Shown here piece after piece: positions 1 to 7,508 of a stretch of DNA of 64,000 nt. The DNA is taken from NCBI RefSeq assembly GCF_003148825.1, contig NZ_QGGZ01000004.1, positions 478,492 through 542,491 of the forward strand, in the 5' to 3' direction. A program made the position numbers and the translations under genes. Position 1 is the first letter of the stretch; each line of letters begins with the position of its first letter. The notes under the pieces were generated by a model. That model did no database searches, was not told the DNA's origin, and saw nothing but the letters and a program-made list of their open reading frames with translations. Source of the DNA: Streptomyces sp. CG 926 (GTDB lineage: Bacteria; Actinomycetota; Actinomycetes; Streptomycetales; Streptomycetaceae).

Positions 1-102
1 GTACGGGTTGATCGCGCCCGGGATCCTCAGCAGCCGCCCGGAGGCGAGCTGTTCCCGGAACGAACGGCGGCGGGACGCGGGGGTGGTGCGGGTGTGGAGC
101 AT
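1..102 (-). CDS. prpB: Methylisocitrate lyase PrpB, N-terminal fragment (runs off window)
   Basis: Reading the minus strand from an ATG at 102 gives 34 uninterrupted codons to the window edge, ending in [12 protein letters not shown]. The N-terminus reads [20 protein letters not shown], followed by [10 protein letters not shown]. This is the usual start of actinobacterial methylisocitrate lyase / PEP-mutase family proteins (SGRLLR-PGA-P). These enzymes split 2-methylisocitrate into pyruvate and succinate in the methylcitrate cycle for propionyl-CoA. An AAGGG Shine-Dalgarno sequence lies 8-12 nt upstream of the ATG. The catalytic KKCGH region lies outside the window, so the assignment rests on the N-terminus alone. 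Confidence 0.7.
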   Translation of the reverse strand, partial: MLHTRTTPASRRRSFREQLASGRLLRIPGAINPY

Positions 103-691
103 CGGAACAGGCCCTTCGGGAGGCGGGCGTCGGCGGTGGCGAGCAGGTCGGCCGTGCCCGGCTCCGCCGGCCGGCCCGCGACCCGCGTGCGGAACGTACC
201 GCCGCAGCCGGACCGGTCGAACGGGCGGGCTCCGGCGAGGTGCGCGGGGGCGACGCGCTCCGCGCGCGGACGGTCGGCGCGGGGCGGGCGGTCCGCGCGG
301 GGCAGGCGGTCCGCGCGGGGCAGGCGGTCCGCGCGGGGCAGGCGGTCCGCGCGGGGCGGGCAGTCGGCGCGGGGCAGGCGGTCCGCGCGGGGCGGGCAGT
401 CGGCGCGGGGCAGGCGGTCGGCGCGGGGCGGGCGCTCCGGGCCGGGCAGGCGGTCGGCGCCGGGACGGACACGGGCCCGAGGGACGATCACGGGGCTCCT
501 CGCGGCGCGCGGTGGGGGCGTGGTCGAGGACGAGTCTTCCCCGCCGGGAGGGCCGGTGCGAGGACTCCACGCCGGGTGATCCGCCCCGTACACCTTCTCC
601 CGGAGGTCACCGTGGGCCCCGAAGGCCGCCCGCGACGGCGGCCGACAGCGCACGGTGACGGGCGACGGTCCCCGGTGAGGCGGCGCCCGGG
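103..691. other. Region without a confident gene, upstream of prpB
   Basis: About 590 bases lie between the prpB start and the MerR stop. Long open frames exist on both strands, as expected at this GC content. The minus-strand frame (653 to 27) has good GC3 in its last third, but it would overlap the prpB start by about 75 nt and its middle is a hexapeptide repeat. I recognise no domain. The region may hold the prpB promoter or leader, or a decayed or low-complexity gene. Confidence 0.5.
270..467. repeat. 18-bp tandem repeat, about 11 imperfect units
   Basis: Consensus unit gcggtccgcgcggggcag, repeated head to tail with substitutions (gcagtcggcgcggggcag is the main variant). The 18-bp period is a multiple of three. 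In the minus-strand frame it encodes hexapeptides of the form P-R-A-D-R/C-L/P. There are no spacers, so it is not a CRISPR. The variants alternate, which suggests duplication of a 36-bp pair. Confidence 0.9.
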
Positions 692-1399
692 CTACGCGGG
701 CGGGCCGTCGGGCCCGCCCCGGCCGGCGCCGGCGACCCGGCGCCTGACCTGGTCCTCCTGCGCGAGACGCCGCAGCAGCTCGAACACCGGGGCGCAGATC
801 GCGAAGACGATGACGGCCCGCTCGGCCAGAGCCACCGGGTCGTCCAGGCCGGCCGCGCGCTCCAGGTCCAGCCGGGCCACGGATTCCGCGAGCTTCGCGT
901 AGGCGGCGAGCTCGCCCGGGGCGTACTGGGCGTCCAGCCGGCGGAGCTCCTCCAGCGCCACCGTCAGCCCCTGCACGTGCGGTGAGGTGGTGGGTGCCTG
1001 CCAGTCCAGGTCCGCGAGGAGCTGGGCCACCTCGGCACCGGCGGTCACGTCGGCCGCGTCCTGCGCCTCCTCCTCCGCCTCCCCAGCGGTCTCCGCCTTC
1101 TGGCGCGCGGCGCCCTGGGCCGCCACCGGCACCGGGAGCGCGTAGCTGATCGCTCCGAGGGCGCTCTCGGAGCTGTGGGCCTGGTCGACGGCCCCGAGCA
1201 CCTCACGGGTCGCGGCGATGGACAGGCCGCCGAGCGTGGTCAGCGCCTTGATCAGCCGCAGCCGCTGGGCGTGCTCCTCCCCGTACTCGGCCAGGGTCGC
1301 GGCCGTCGCCCGCCCCGCGGGCAGCAGTCCCTGCCGCAGGAAGTACTTGATGCTGGCGACGGGCACGCCGGTCCGCCGGCTGAGCTCCGAGATCTTCAT
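692..1399 (-). CDS. MerR family transcriptional regulator
   Basis: A 235-aa protein starting [20 protein letters not shown], a classic MerR winged helix (residues 1-70), with the second helix in [12 protein letters not shown]. The rest is helical, with an Ala/Glu-rich stretch (about 110-140) and no cysteine cluster, so a metal sensor is unlikely. The start at 1399 was chosen because the motif begins exactly there; upstream codons extend into the operator region. The gene is divergent from a membrane exporter-like gene at 1533 and probably controls it and itself through the palindromes in the shared 133-bp interval. The ligand is unknown. Confidence 0.88.
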   Translation of the reverse strand: MKISELSRRTGVPVASIKYFLRQGLLPAGRATAATLAEYGEEHAQRLRLIKALTTLGGLSIAATREVLGAVDQAHSSESALGAISYALPVPVAAQGAARQKAETAGEAEEEAQDAADVTAGAEVAQLLADLDWQAPTTSPHVQGLTVALEELRRLDAQYAPGELAAYAKLAESVARLDLERAAGLDDPVALAERAVIVFAICAPVFELLRRLAQEDQVRRRVAGAGRGGPDGPPA

Positions 1400-1471
1400 T
1401 GGGCTTCCCTGCTGGTCATGCGGTCCGGTATCCGGCATCGGCGATTGGACACCACAGCAAGATACTGCCAC

Positions 1472-1500
1472 TATCCAGTGACTGGATACCATAAGTATCC
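1472..1500. promoter_or_regulatory. Palindromic operator pair between merR-like gene and exporter gene
   Basis: TATCCAGT-G-ACTGGATA (1472-1488) is a perfect 8+1+8 inverted repeat. A second, overlapping one, GGATA-N7-TATCC, spans 1484-1500. Both lie in the divergent promoter region and are the only long AT-containing palindromes there. MerR proteins bind dyads between -35 and -10, so this is the best candidate site for the neighbouring regulator. Binding is inferred. Confidence 0.6.
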
Positions 1501-1532
1501 AACCCTAGGAACGCAGCCGCACCGGAGAATCG

Positions 1533-2906
1533 ATGCCTCACCCCACGCCCCCCTCCGTGCTCCGCCGACCCCAGCTGTGGATCGGGACGGGACTCATCGC
1601 CGCAGTGGTCTCCATGCTGTTCGCCCTGCTCTACGTGGGTGGCAACGTCAACCCCAAGGGCAACCTGCGCGACCTGCCCGTGGCCCTGGTCAACACCGAC
1701 GGCGGAGCGGACGTCAACGGCCGCCACGTCAACCTGGGCGAGCAGATCGTCGCGGGCGTCCAGAAGGCCGCGAAGGGCGACAAGAGCATCGACTGGCAGG
1801 TCGTCAGCCGCGCGGAGGCCGACAAGCAGCTGGGCCGGGGCAAGGTCTTCGGCGCCCTCGTCATACCCGCCGACTACTCCGCCACGGTGGCCGCCCTCAC
1901 CGCCCCGCAGCCCGCGGCCCAGGGCCAGGCCGCCCCGCCGACCCTGACCGTGCTGACCAACCAGGCGGCCGGCAGCATCGGCTCCTCCATGTCCTCCCAG
2001 GCCGCCCAGAAGGCCGCGCACGCCGCCTCCGCCCAGCTCGGCCAAGAGCTCCTCAAGCAGGCCGGCGCCCAGAAGACCCCGCTCCCGACGGCCGCGCAGC
2101 TGAAGCTGGCCGACCCGGTGACCGTGACCGTCGCCGACGGGCACCCCGTCGGTGCCCGCAGCGCGATGGGGCTGAGCGCCTTCTACTACGCGCTGGTCCT
2201 GGTCGTCTGCGGCATGCTCGGCGCCAACGTGGTCAACTCCCAGGTCGACACCGCGCTCGGCTACCTGCACACCGACTTCGGCCCCATCCGCAAGCGCGAA
2301 CCGGTTCAGCACACCAGCCGCGTGCGCACCCTGGCCATCGGCATCGCGCTCATGCTCGGCCTGTCGCTGGTCATGGGCACCCTGGTCGAGGTCGCCACGG
2401 TCGGCATCCTCGACATGGACGCCTCGCACCTGGGTCTGCTGTGGCTCTACTCGGTCGCCACCATCGCGGTGGTGGGCATCGGAAGCCTGGCCCTGTTCGC
2501 CGCCTTCGGTACGCCCGGCATGCTGCTGGCCACCATCGTCTTCGTCGCGATGGCCGTACCCTCCTCCGGCGCCACCGTGCCCGTCCAGGCGCTGCCCGGA
2601 TTCTTCCGCGCCCTCTCCGAGTTCGAGCCGCTGCGCCAGATCACCGAGGGCCTGCGCTCCCTGCTCTACTACGGAGCCCAGGCCGACGCGGGCCTGACCC
2701 GGGCCTGGGCCTCGATGGGCGTAGCCCTCGTCGCCGCGCTGGTCTTCGGCTTCGCCGTCACCCGCCTCTACGACCGCAAGGGGCTGCACCGCATCCCCCA
2801 CCCGGACGCGGAGTCGGGCGCCGTGGCCCCCGCCGAGACCCCCGGGTCGCCGCAGTCCCCGAGCTCCCCGACGTCCTCCGAGACCGGTACCCCCGCCACG
2901 GCCTGA
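1533..2906 (+). CDS. YhgE/Pip / DUF3533-like membrane protein
   Basis: A 457-aa protein. One N-terminal membrane helix (about residues 17-37) is followed by a roughly 170-residue extracytoplasmic domain with LPVALVNTDGGADVNG, typical of the YhgE/Pip N-terminal and DUF3533 families. About five further membrane helices follow (from about 215), then a short Pro/Ser/Thr-rich tail. These proteins look like the permease half of type-2 ABC exporters but carry no ATPase. An SD-like GGAGA sits 4 nt before the ATG. Divergence from the MerR gene suggests inducible efflux or envelope stress; the substrate is unknown. Confidence 0.75.
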   Translation: MPHPTPPSVLRRPQLWIGTGLIAAVVSMLFALLYVGGNVNPKGNLRDLPVALVNTDGGADVNGRHVNLGEQIVAGVQKAAKGDKSIDWQVVSRAEADKQLGRGKVFGALVIPADYSATVAALTAPQPAAQGQAAPPTLTVLTNQAAGSIGSSMSSQAAQKAAHAASAQLGQELLKQAGAQKTPLPTAAQLKLADPVTVTVADGHPVGARSAMGLSAFYYALVLVVCGMLGANVVNSQVDTALGYLHTDFGPIRKREPVQHTSRVRTLAIGIALMLGLSLVMGTLVEVATVGILDMDASHLGLLWLYSVATIAVVGIGSLALFAAFGTPGMLLATIVFVAMAVPSSGATVPVQALPGFFRALSEFEPLRQITEGLRSLLYYGAQADAGLTRAWASMGVALVAALVFGFAVTRLYDRKGLHRIPHPDAESGAVAPAETPGSPQSPSSPTSSETGTPATA

Positions 2907-2920
2907 CCCTCGGCTCGGAC

Positions 2921-2954
2921 AGCCCCGTCCCTCGTATGCGCGAGGGGCGGGGCT
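2921..2954 (+). terminator. Hairpin terminator after the YhgE/Pip-like gene
   Basis: AGCCCCGTCCCTCG (2921-2934) pairs with CGAGGGGCGGGGCT (2941-2954) with one G-T pair and a 6-nt loop. TCCTTG follows. It sits 15 nt after the stop codon. It has little U-tract, as is common in Streptomyces. Confidence 0.75.
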
Positions 2955-3059
2955 TCCTTGTGCGGTCCGCCACCGCGGTGGATCGGGGGAGGTTTTCGGG
3001 CACATATCCCGAAGGGTGATGAGCAGCCCGCCGTCGCACATGTGTCAGCAGGGGGCGCC

Positions 3060-4004
3060 ATGAGGTACGACCTGTCCGATCGCCTGGTGGTGGGGATCGC
3101 TTCCAGCGCCCTGTTCGACCTGACCGACGGTGACGCGGTGTTCCGGGAGCAGGGTGAGGACGCCTACCGGACCTACCAGGAGACGCATGTCGACGAACTC
3201 CTGGCCAAAGGAGTGGCGTTCCCGTTCGTCAGACGTCTGCTGTCGTTGAACGACCTCTCGGATCAGGCCGACCCCCTGGTCGAGGTCATCATCCTCTCGC
3301 GCAACGACCCGGACACCGGGATGCGCGTGATGCGTTCGATCAAGGCGTACGGTCTCCCGATCAGTCGGGCGGTCTTCCGGCAGGGCCGCCCCTCGCACCC
3401 CTTCATGCCTGCGCTCAACATGTCGCTGTTCCTGTCGGCCGACGGACCTGACATCCGGGAGGCGGTCGCGGCCGGGCTGCCCGCGGGACACGTCCTCAGA
3501 ACGGGACGCGTGGACGACGAGAGCGATCCCGAACTGCGGATCGCCTTCGACTTCGACGGGGTGTTGGCGGGCGACGCGGCCGAGCGGGTCTACCAGCGGG
3601 GTGGGGTCGACGAGTTCCGCGCCTTCGAAGTCCGCAATGCCGCCACCCCGCACGATCCGGGACCGCTGCGAGAGTTCCTGGCCGGCGTCAACCGCATCCA
3701 GCGTCTCGAAGAAGCGCGGCGCCGAGCGGATGGTGCGTACCGGCCCCGCCTACGCGTCTGCCTGGTCACCGCTCGGGACGCCCCCTCGCACGAACGCGCC
3801 CTGGCGAGCCTCAAGAAGTGGGGACTGCGGGTCAACGACGCCTTCTTCCTCGGCGGCATCGACAAGGCCGCCGTCATGAAGGCCCTCGACCCGCACATCT
3901 TCTTCGACGACCAGGTCGCCAATCTCCACGGCACCGCCCAGGGCACCCCGAGCGTCCACATCCCCTTCGGTGCGATCAATTCGCCCCCTCCCCCGACGGC
4001 CTGA
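3060..4004 (+). CDS. 5'-nucleotidase (cytosolic NT5C1-like family)
   Basis: A 314-aa protein starting MRYDLSDRLVVGIASSALFD. It contains VIILSRNDPDTGMRVMRSI, GLPISRAVFRQGR and IAFDFDGVLAGDAAE, all features of the 5'-nucleotidase family related to eukaryotic cytosolic NT5C1. The FDFDGVL aspartates are the HAD-like nucleophile motif, and FFDDQVANLHG near the C-terminus supplies the metal-binding acidic pair. Expected reaction: dephosphorylation of nucleoside 5'-monophosphates in the cytoplasm. The ATG at 3060 matches the conserved family start. Upstream codons back to 2958 are unconvincing. It stands as a single gene. Confidence 0.85.
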   Translation: MRYDLSDRLVVGIASSALFDLTDGDAVFREQGEDAYRTYQETHVDELLAKGVAFPFVRRLLSLNDLSDQADPLVEVIILSRNDPDTGMRVMRSIKAYGLPISRAVFRQGRPSHPFMPALNMSLFLSADGPDIREAVAAGLPAGHVLRTGRVDDESDPELRIAFDFDGVLAGDAAERVYQRGGVDEFRAFEVRNAATPHDPGPLREFLAGVNRIQRLEEARRRADGAYRPRLRVCLVTARDAPSHERALASLKKWGLRVNDAFFLGGIDKAAVMKALDPHIFFDDQVANLHGTAQGTPSVHIPFGAINSPPPPTA

Positions 4005-4047
4005 CGTCCGCGTTGTTCTGTTACGGGGCCATGACACTCCAGCGCTT

Positions 4048-4089
4048 TTGAACACGATCAACAATCACTAGATTATTGAACATGGTCAA
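4048..4089 (+). promoter_or_regulatory. Twin TTGA-N6-TCAA operators over a leaderless promoter
   Basis: TTGAACACGATCAA (4048-4061) and TTGAACATGGTCAA (4076-4089) are two copies of an imperfect dyad spaced 28 bp centre to centre. The first contains a plausible -35 (TTGAAC). GATTAT (4071-4076), 17 bp downstream, fits a -10, and the expected start of transcription falls on the ATG at 4082, inside the second dyad. A repressor bound here would cover the whole promoter. The regulator is not identifiable nearby. Confidence 0.5.
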
Positions 4090-4822
4090 AAGTGAGTACG
4101 GGGCATGGGTGGGCGAGTTCGAGGCTGAGCGGGAACGCCGAGCGGCTCTGGGCGACCCCGACTGGGGGAAGGGCGCGCAGCTGCCCGCCGCCATCGTCCG
4201 TAGCATCCAGAAGTTCCAGGTGGGTGAGGACGGCGACGGCTCCGCGCTCACCGCCAAGGCCGACCTCGCGGGCGATCCGGTCTACTCCCGGGCGGTCCGG
4301 CTCTTCATCGCCGAGGAACAGAACCACGCGCGCATGTTGAAGCTGCTGCTGGCCGCCGGCGGGGCCGAGACCCTCGACGGGCACTGGAGCGACGCGGCCT
4401 TCGTCCGGGTACGGCGGCTGCTCGGGCTGCGGGTGGAGCTGCTGGTGCTGATGATCGCCGAGGTGGTGGCCCTGGGGTACTACCGAGCCCTGCGCGACGG
4501 CGCCACCGACCCGCTGACCACCGAGGTCGCGGGCCGGATCCTGGCGGACGAGGAACGGCACGTCCCCTTCCACTGCCTCCGCCTGCGCGAGGGGCTCGCC
4601 GGGCTCCCCCGACCCGCCCGCCGGGCGGTGACGACCGGCTGGCGCGGACTCCTGGCCGGCGCCGCCGCCTTGGTCGCGGTGGACCACGGTCCGGCCTTGC
4701 GCACCCTCGGGGTGGACCGCGGCGCCTTCGTCGCGCGGACCGTGCGCTCCTCCGCGTGGATGGCCCGCGCGATGGAGGGCGGGCCGGTGCCCGCGCCGGC
4801 GGAGGTGGGCGCGGACGTCTGA
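4082..4822 (+). CDS. Ferritin-like (diiron) protein of unknown function
   Basis: A 246-aa, mainly helical protein. Carboxylate/His motifs typical of ferritin-like four-helix bundles occur twice: IAEEQNHARML (about 76-86) and DEERHVPFH (about 160-168), with further glutamates in the helices between (LRVELLVLMIAEVVALGYY). The arrangement suggests a diiron or dimanganese site, but the substrate is unknown. An in-frame TTG at 4076 exists. The ATG at 4082 is preferred because no Shine-Dalgarno is present and the promoter geometry predicts a leaderless mRNA starting there. Confidence 0.7.
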   Translation: MVKSEYGAWVGEFEAERERRAALGDPDWGKGAQLPAAIVRSIQKFQVGEDGDGSALTAKADLAGDPVYSRAVRLFIAEEQNHARMLKLLLAAGGAETLDGHWSDAAFVRVRRLLGLRVELLVLMIAEVVALGYYRALRDGATDPLTTEVAGRILADEERHVPFHCLRLREGLAGLPRPARRAVTTGWRGLLAGAAALVAVDHGPALRTLGVDRGAFVARTVRSSAWMARAMEGGPVPAPAEVGADV

Positions 4823-4889
4823 CCTGCACGGCCGACCGCCCAGACCACCCAGGCCGCCCTCGTCGGTGTCCGCGGCCGGGTGCCCGCCG

Positions 4890-5816
4890 TCACATCGGGG
4901 AGGTGCCGGTGGAGGTCGAGAACGGCATGGCCGCCGGGTCGGTGCGGCGCGGTGACGCCCGCTCACCACCGGTGTCCGCGCCACGGCCCGCGCCGAGGCC
5001 GTCGAGCAGGCGCAGACCGTCCTCGGCGGGGCTGCCCGGGGCCGCGGACAACACCAGCAGCTCCATGCCCGATTCCCCCGGCAGGGCGAAGTTCTCCTGG
5101 TGCAGTTCCAGAAGTCCCACCAACGGGTGCCGGAATGCCTTGCGTCCATGCGTGCGGGCGCGCACGTCCGCGCGGGCCCAGAGGCGGCGGAACCGCTCAC
5201 TGCGCATCGCCAGTTCCCCGATGAGCGAGGCCAGGCGGGGGTCGTCGGGGTGCTGTCCGGCGGCCAGACGCAGGTGCCCGACCACGTCGAGGGTGCACTG
5301 CTCCCAGTCCGCGTACAGGCCGCGCTCCGCCTCCTCCAGGAAGATGTGCCGCGCGGTGTTCAGGCCCGGCACGGCCCGACCGTAGAGGAGCCCGGCCAGA
5401 CGGTTCCCGGCGAGCACGTCCAGCCGGTGGTCCATGATCAGCGCGGGCGCGCCGACGACCAGGTCGAGGACGCGCAGCACCTCCGGCCGGACCCTCGCCC
5501 GGCCTCCGGCCGGCTGTGCTCCCTTGCCCGGCGCCTTCGCACCGCGGCGGTGCTGCCGCGCGAGCCGGCAGAGGTGCTCGCGTTCGGTCCCGTCGAGGCC
5601 GAGGACTTCGGCGAGCGCGTCGAGCACCTGCTCGGACGGCTGGGTCGCGCGGCACTGCTCCAGCCGCACGTAGTAGTCGACGCTGACGCCCGACAGGTGC
5701 GCGACCTCCTCGCGGCGCAGCCCTGCCACCCGGCGGCGCCTGTCGGTGGGGATACCGGCGGCCGCCGGGTCGACCCGGGAGCGCCGGGTCCGTAGGAAGC
5801 CCGCAAGATCGTCCAT
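4890..5816 (-). CDS. XRE-family regulator with MmyB-like ligand domain
   Basis: A 308-aa protein. Residues 1-75 form an XRE helix-turn-helix (LRREEVAHLSGVSVDYYVRL, then EQVLDALAEVLGLD). The C-terminal two thirds match the MmyB-like ligand-binding domain common in Streptomyces (DHRLDVLAGNRLAGLLYG; HPLVGLLELHQENFALPGES). Such proteins often act as repressors of a divergent oxidoreductase gene, and here the divergent partner is the quinone oxidoreductase at 5955. The ATG at 5816 starts MDDLAGFLRTRRSRV, the usual start of the family. Confidence 0.88.
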   Translation of the reverse strand: MDDLAGFLRTRRSRVDPAAAGIPTDRRRRVAGLRREEVAHLSGVSVDYYVRLEQCRATQPSEQVLDALAEVLGLDGTEREHLCRLARQHRRGAKAPGKGAQPAGGRARVRPEVLRVLDLVVGAPALIMDHRLDVLAGNRLAGLLYGRAVPGLNTARHIFLEEAERGLYADWEQCTLDVVGHLRLAAGQHPDDPRLASLIGELAMRSERFRRLWARADVRARTHGRKAFRHPLVGLLELHQENFALPGESGMELLVLSAAPGSPAEDGLRLLDGLGAGRGADTGGERASPRRTDPAAMPFSTSTGTSPM

Positions 5817-5954
5817 GCCCTCCAGTATGGCCTCGGCGAGGACCGCGAGGGTGGCCCTGTCGGTACCAGGAAGTCCGGTCCGACGGAAGCGGCGCCCCTG
5901 AACGACGGGGGCCGTGGCGACCAGGATCGGGGCATCCGATCCGAAGGAGTTCCC

Positions 5955-6734
5955 ATGAAGACGCTGATCGTCCACGCCCACCCGGAGCCGAAGTCCCTCA
6001 ACAGCTCGCTGAAGGACCTCGCGGTGTCCACCTTGGAGGGCGCCGGGCACGAGGTGCGGGTGAGCGATCTGTACGCGATGAACTGGAAGGCGGTCGTGGA
6101 CGGCGCGGACTACGGCCCCCACGCGTCGAGTCCGCTGAGGGTCGCCGCGGATTCAGGGCGGGCCTTCGAGGCCGGCACGCTCACTCCGGACGTCCTCGCC
6201 GAGCAGGAGAAGCTGCTGTGGGCCGACACGATCATCTTCCAGTTCCCGCTGTGGTGGTACACGATGCCCGCGATCCTGAAGGGTTGGGTGGACCGGGTGT
6301 TCACCTACCGCTTCGCCTACGGCGTCGGCGAGCACAGCGACACGAAGTACGGCGAGCGCTTCGGCGAAGGCACCCTCGCGGGCCGGAAGGCCCTGCTGTC
6401 GGTGACCGTCGGCGGCCCGGAGTCGCACTACTCCGCTCGCGGGATCAACGGTCCCATCGACGACCTGTTGTTCCCGATCCACCACGGCATCCTCTACTAC
6501 CCGGGCATCGAGCCGCTGCCGCCGTTCGTGCTCCACGGCACCGACCGGATGACCGCCGAGGAGTACGCGGACGCCGCCGAGGCCTGGGAACGGCGTCTCC
6601 TCACGCTCGGGTCGACCGAGCCGATCGGATTCCGTCGACAGAACTTCGGTGACTACGAGATCCCCTCCCTGCATCTGAAGGAGGGGCTGGAGCCCGCGGG
6701 CCGCACCGGCTTCGGGCTGCATCGGCGCGGCTGA
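5955..6734 (+). CDS. NAD(P)H-quinone oxidoreductase (flavodoxin-like fold)
   Basis: A 259-aa protein. The N-terminus MKTLIVHAHPEPKSLNSSL, FQFPLWWYTMPAILKGWVDR and the loop TVGGP identify the NQO1/KefF/MdaB-type FMN or FAD enzymes, which reduce quinones or related electrophiles by two electrons using NAD(P)H. GAAGGAG lies 5-11 nt before the ATG. It is transcribed away from the XRE regulator and is probably repressed by it. It ends at a bidirectional terminator shared with the lst operon. The natural substrate is unknown. Confidence 0.88.
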   Translation: MKTLIVHAHPEPKSLNSSLKDLAVSTLEGAGHEVRVSDLYAMNWKAVVDGADYGPHASSPLRVAADSGRAFEAGTLTPDVLAEQEKLLWADTIIFQFPLWWYTMPAILKGWVDRVFTYRFAYGVGEHSDTKYGERFGEGTLAGRKALLSVTVGGPESHYSARGINGPIDDLLFPIHHGILYYPGIEPLPPFVLHGTDRMTAEEYADAAEAWERRLLTLGSTEPIGFRRQNFGDYEIPSLHLKEGLEPAGRTGFGLHRRG

Positions 6735-6774
6735 GCCCGCCCCGCGCCCGTCCCGCACCCGCACCCGCACCCGC

Positions 6775-6798
6775 CGGGCCCGTTGCCGAACGGGCCCG
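6775..6798. terminator. Bidirectional hairpin terminator between quinone reductase and lstF
   Basis: CGGGCCCGTT-GCCG-AACGGGCCCG is a perfect 10-bp stem with a tetraloop between two convergent stop codons. It is placed to end both the plus-strand oxidoreductase transcript and the minus-strand lst operon. Confidence 0.85.
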
Positions 6799-6806
6799 AG
6801 GCGGCC

Positions 6807-7508
6807 TCAAGAAGAGGAAGCCGGTGCGGGCGACCCGAGCAGAGCCCGGGTGACCTCGGGCGCGTGGGCGGCGAAAGGACCGAGGTCGGTGGCGCGGGGA
6901 TAGGCGGGATGGTCACGGTAGGTGTGGAGCCGGTCCAGCGCCCGCAGGCCGTAGTACGCGGACGGTTCGGCCGCCGCGACGGGTTCGGGGTGGGCCGTCC
7001 CTGCCGCGACCACCGGGAGGATCTGCTCGAACAGCGCCTGGCAGGCGCGGATGCCGCGGAGCATGACGTGGTGGTAGCGGTCCTCGGGCCCGATGGGGAA
7101 ACGGCGCTCGGCCAGGACCGGACCGGTGTCGATGCCCGCGTCGACCTCGTGCGCGGTGGCGCCGTACTCGGTGTCGCCGTTCAGCAGGGCGAACAGGACG
7201 GCCACGGAGGGCAGTCCGCGATGCCGCGGCAGCAGCCCGTTGTGGATGTTGACGATGCGCAGACCCTCGGCCCGGAGCAGGGGTTCCCGGAAGATCTGCC
7301 GGTTGTTGAGGGACCACACGATGCCGTCGGTAGCGGCCCGGGAGAGCGTGTCGGCGTGGGCGTTGACGTCGGCCGCCGCGAGGTGGGGGGCGTCGGCGGC
7401 CGCGGCGTCCAGCGGGTCGGCGGAGCAGACCAGGTCGACCGGGTGGCCGTGGCCGGCCGCGTGGGTGACGGCGCGGCGGAGCAGGGCTCCTTCCCCGACG
7501 AAGATCAT
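6807..7508 (-). CDS. lstF: LstF-like formyltransferase
   Basis: A 233-aa protein of the formyl-THF-dependent transferase fold. Family motifs are IVNIHNGLLPRHRG (equivalent to the HPSLLP-RG loop) and GATAHEVDAGIDTGPVLAER (the conserved H...D segment). It lacks the C-terminal domain of methionyl-tRNA formyltransferase, so it is not Fmt. Its ATG overlaps the lstE stop by 4 nt. In the lipstatin pathway this enzyme formylates the amino-acid nitrogen, leucine in lipstatin. It is the last gene of the operon and ends at the hairpin at 6775-6798. Confidence 0.85.
   Translation of the reverse strand: MIFVGEGALLRRAVTHAAGHGHPVDLVCSADPLDAAAADAPHLAAADVNAHADTLSRAATDGIVWSLNNRQIFREPLLRAEGLRIVNIHNGLLPRHRGLPSVAVLFALLNGDTEYGATAHEVDAGIDTGPVLAERRFPIGPEDRYHHVMLRGIRACQALFEQILPVVAAGTAHPEPVAAAEPSAYYGLRALDRLHTYRDHPAYPRATDLGPFAAHAPEVTRALLGSPAPASSS

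Noticed and set aside
270..467. CRISPR array
   Set aside because: Repeats are directly adjacent without unique spacers, and no cas genes are present.
27..653. Minus-strand 208-codon open frame across the 18-bp repeat
   Set aside because: It would overlap the prpB start by about 75 nt, has no recognisable domain, and its middle is purely repeat. High-GC DNA produces such frames by chance.
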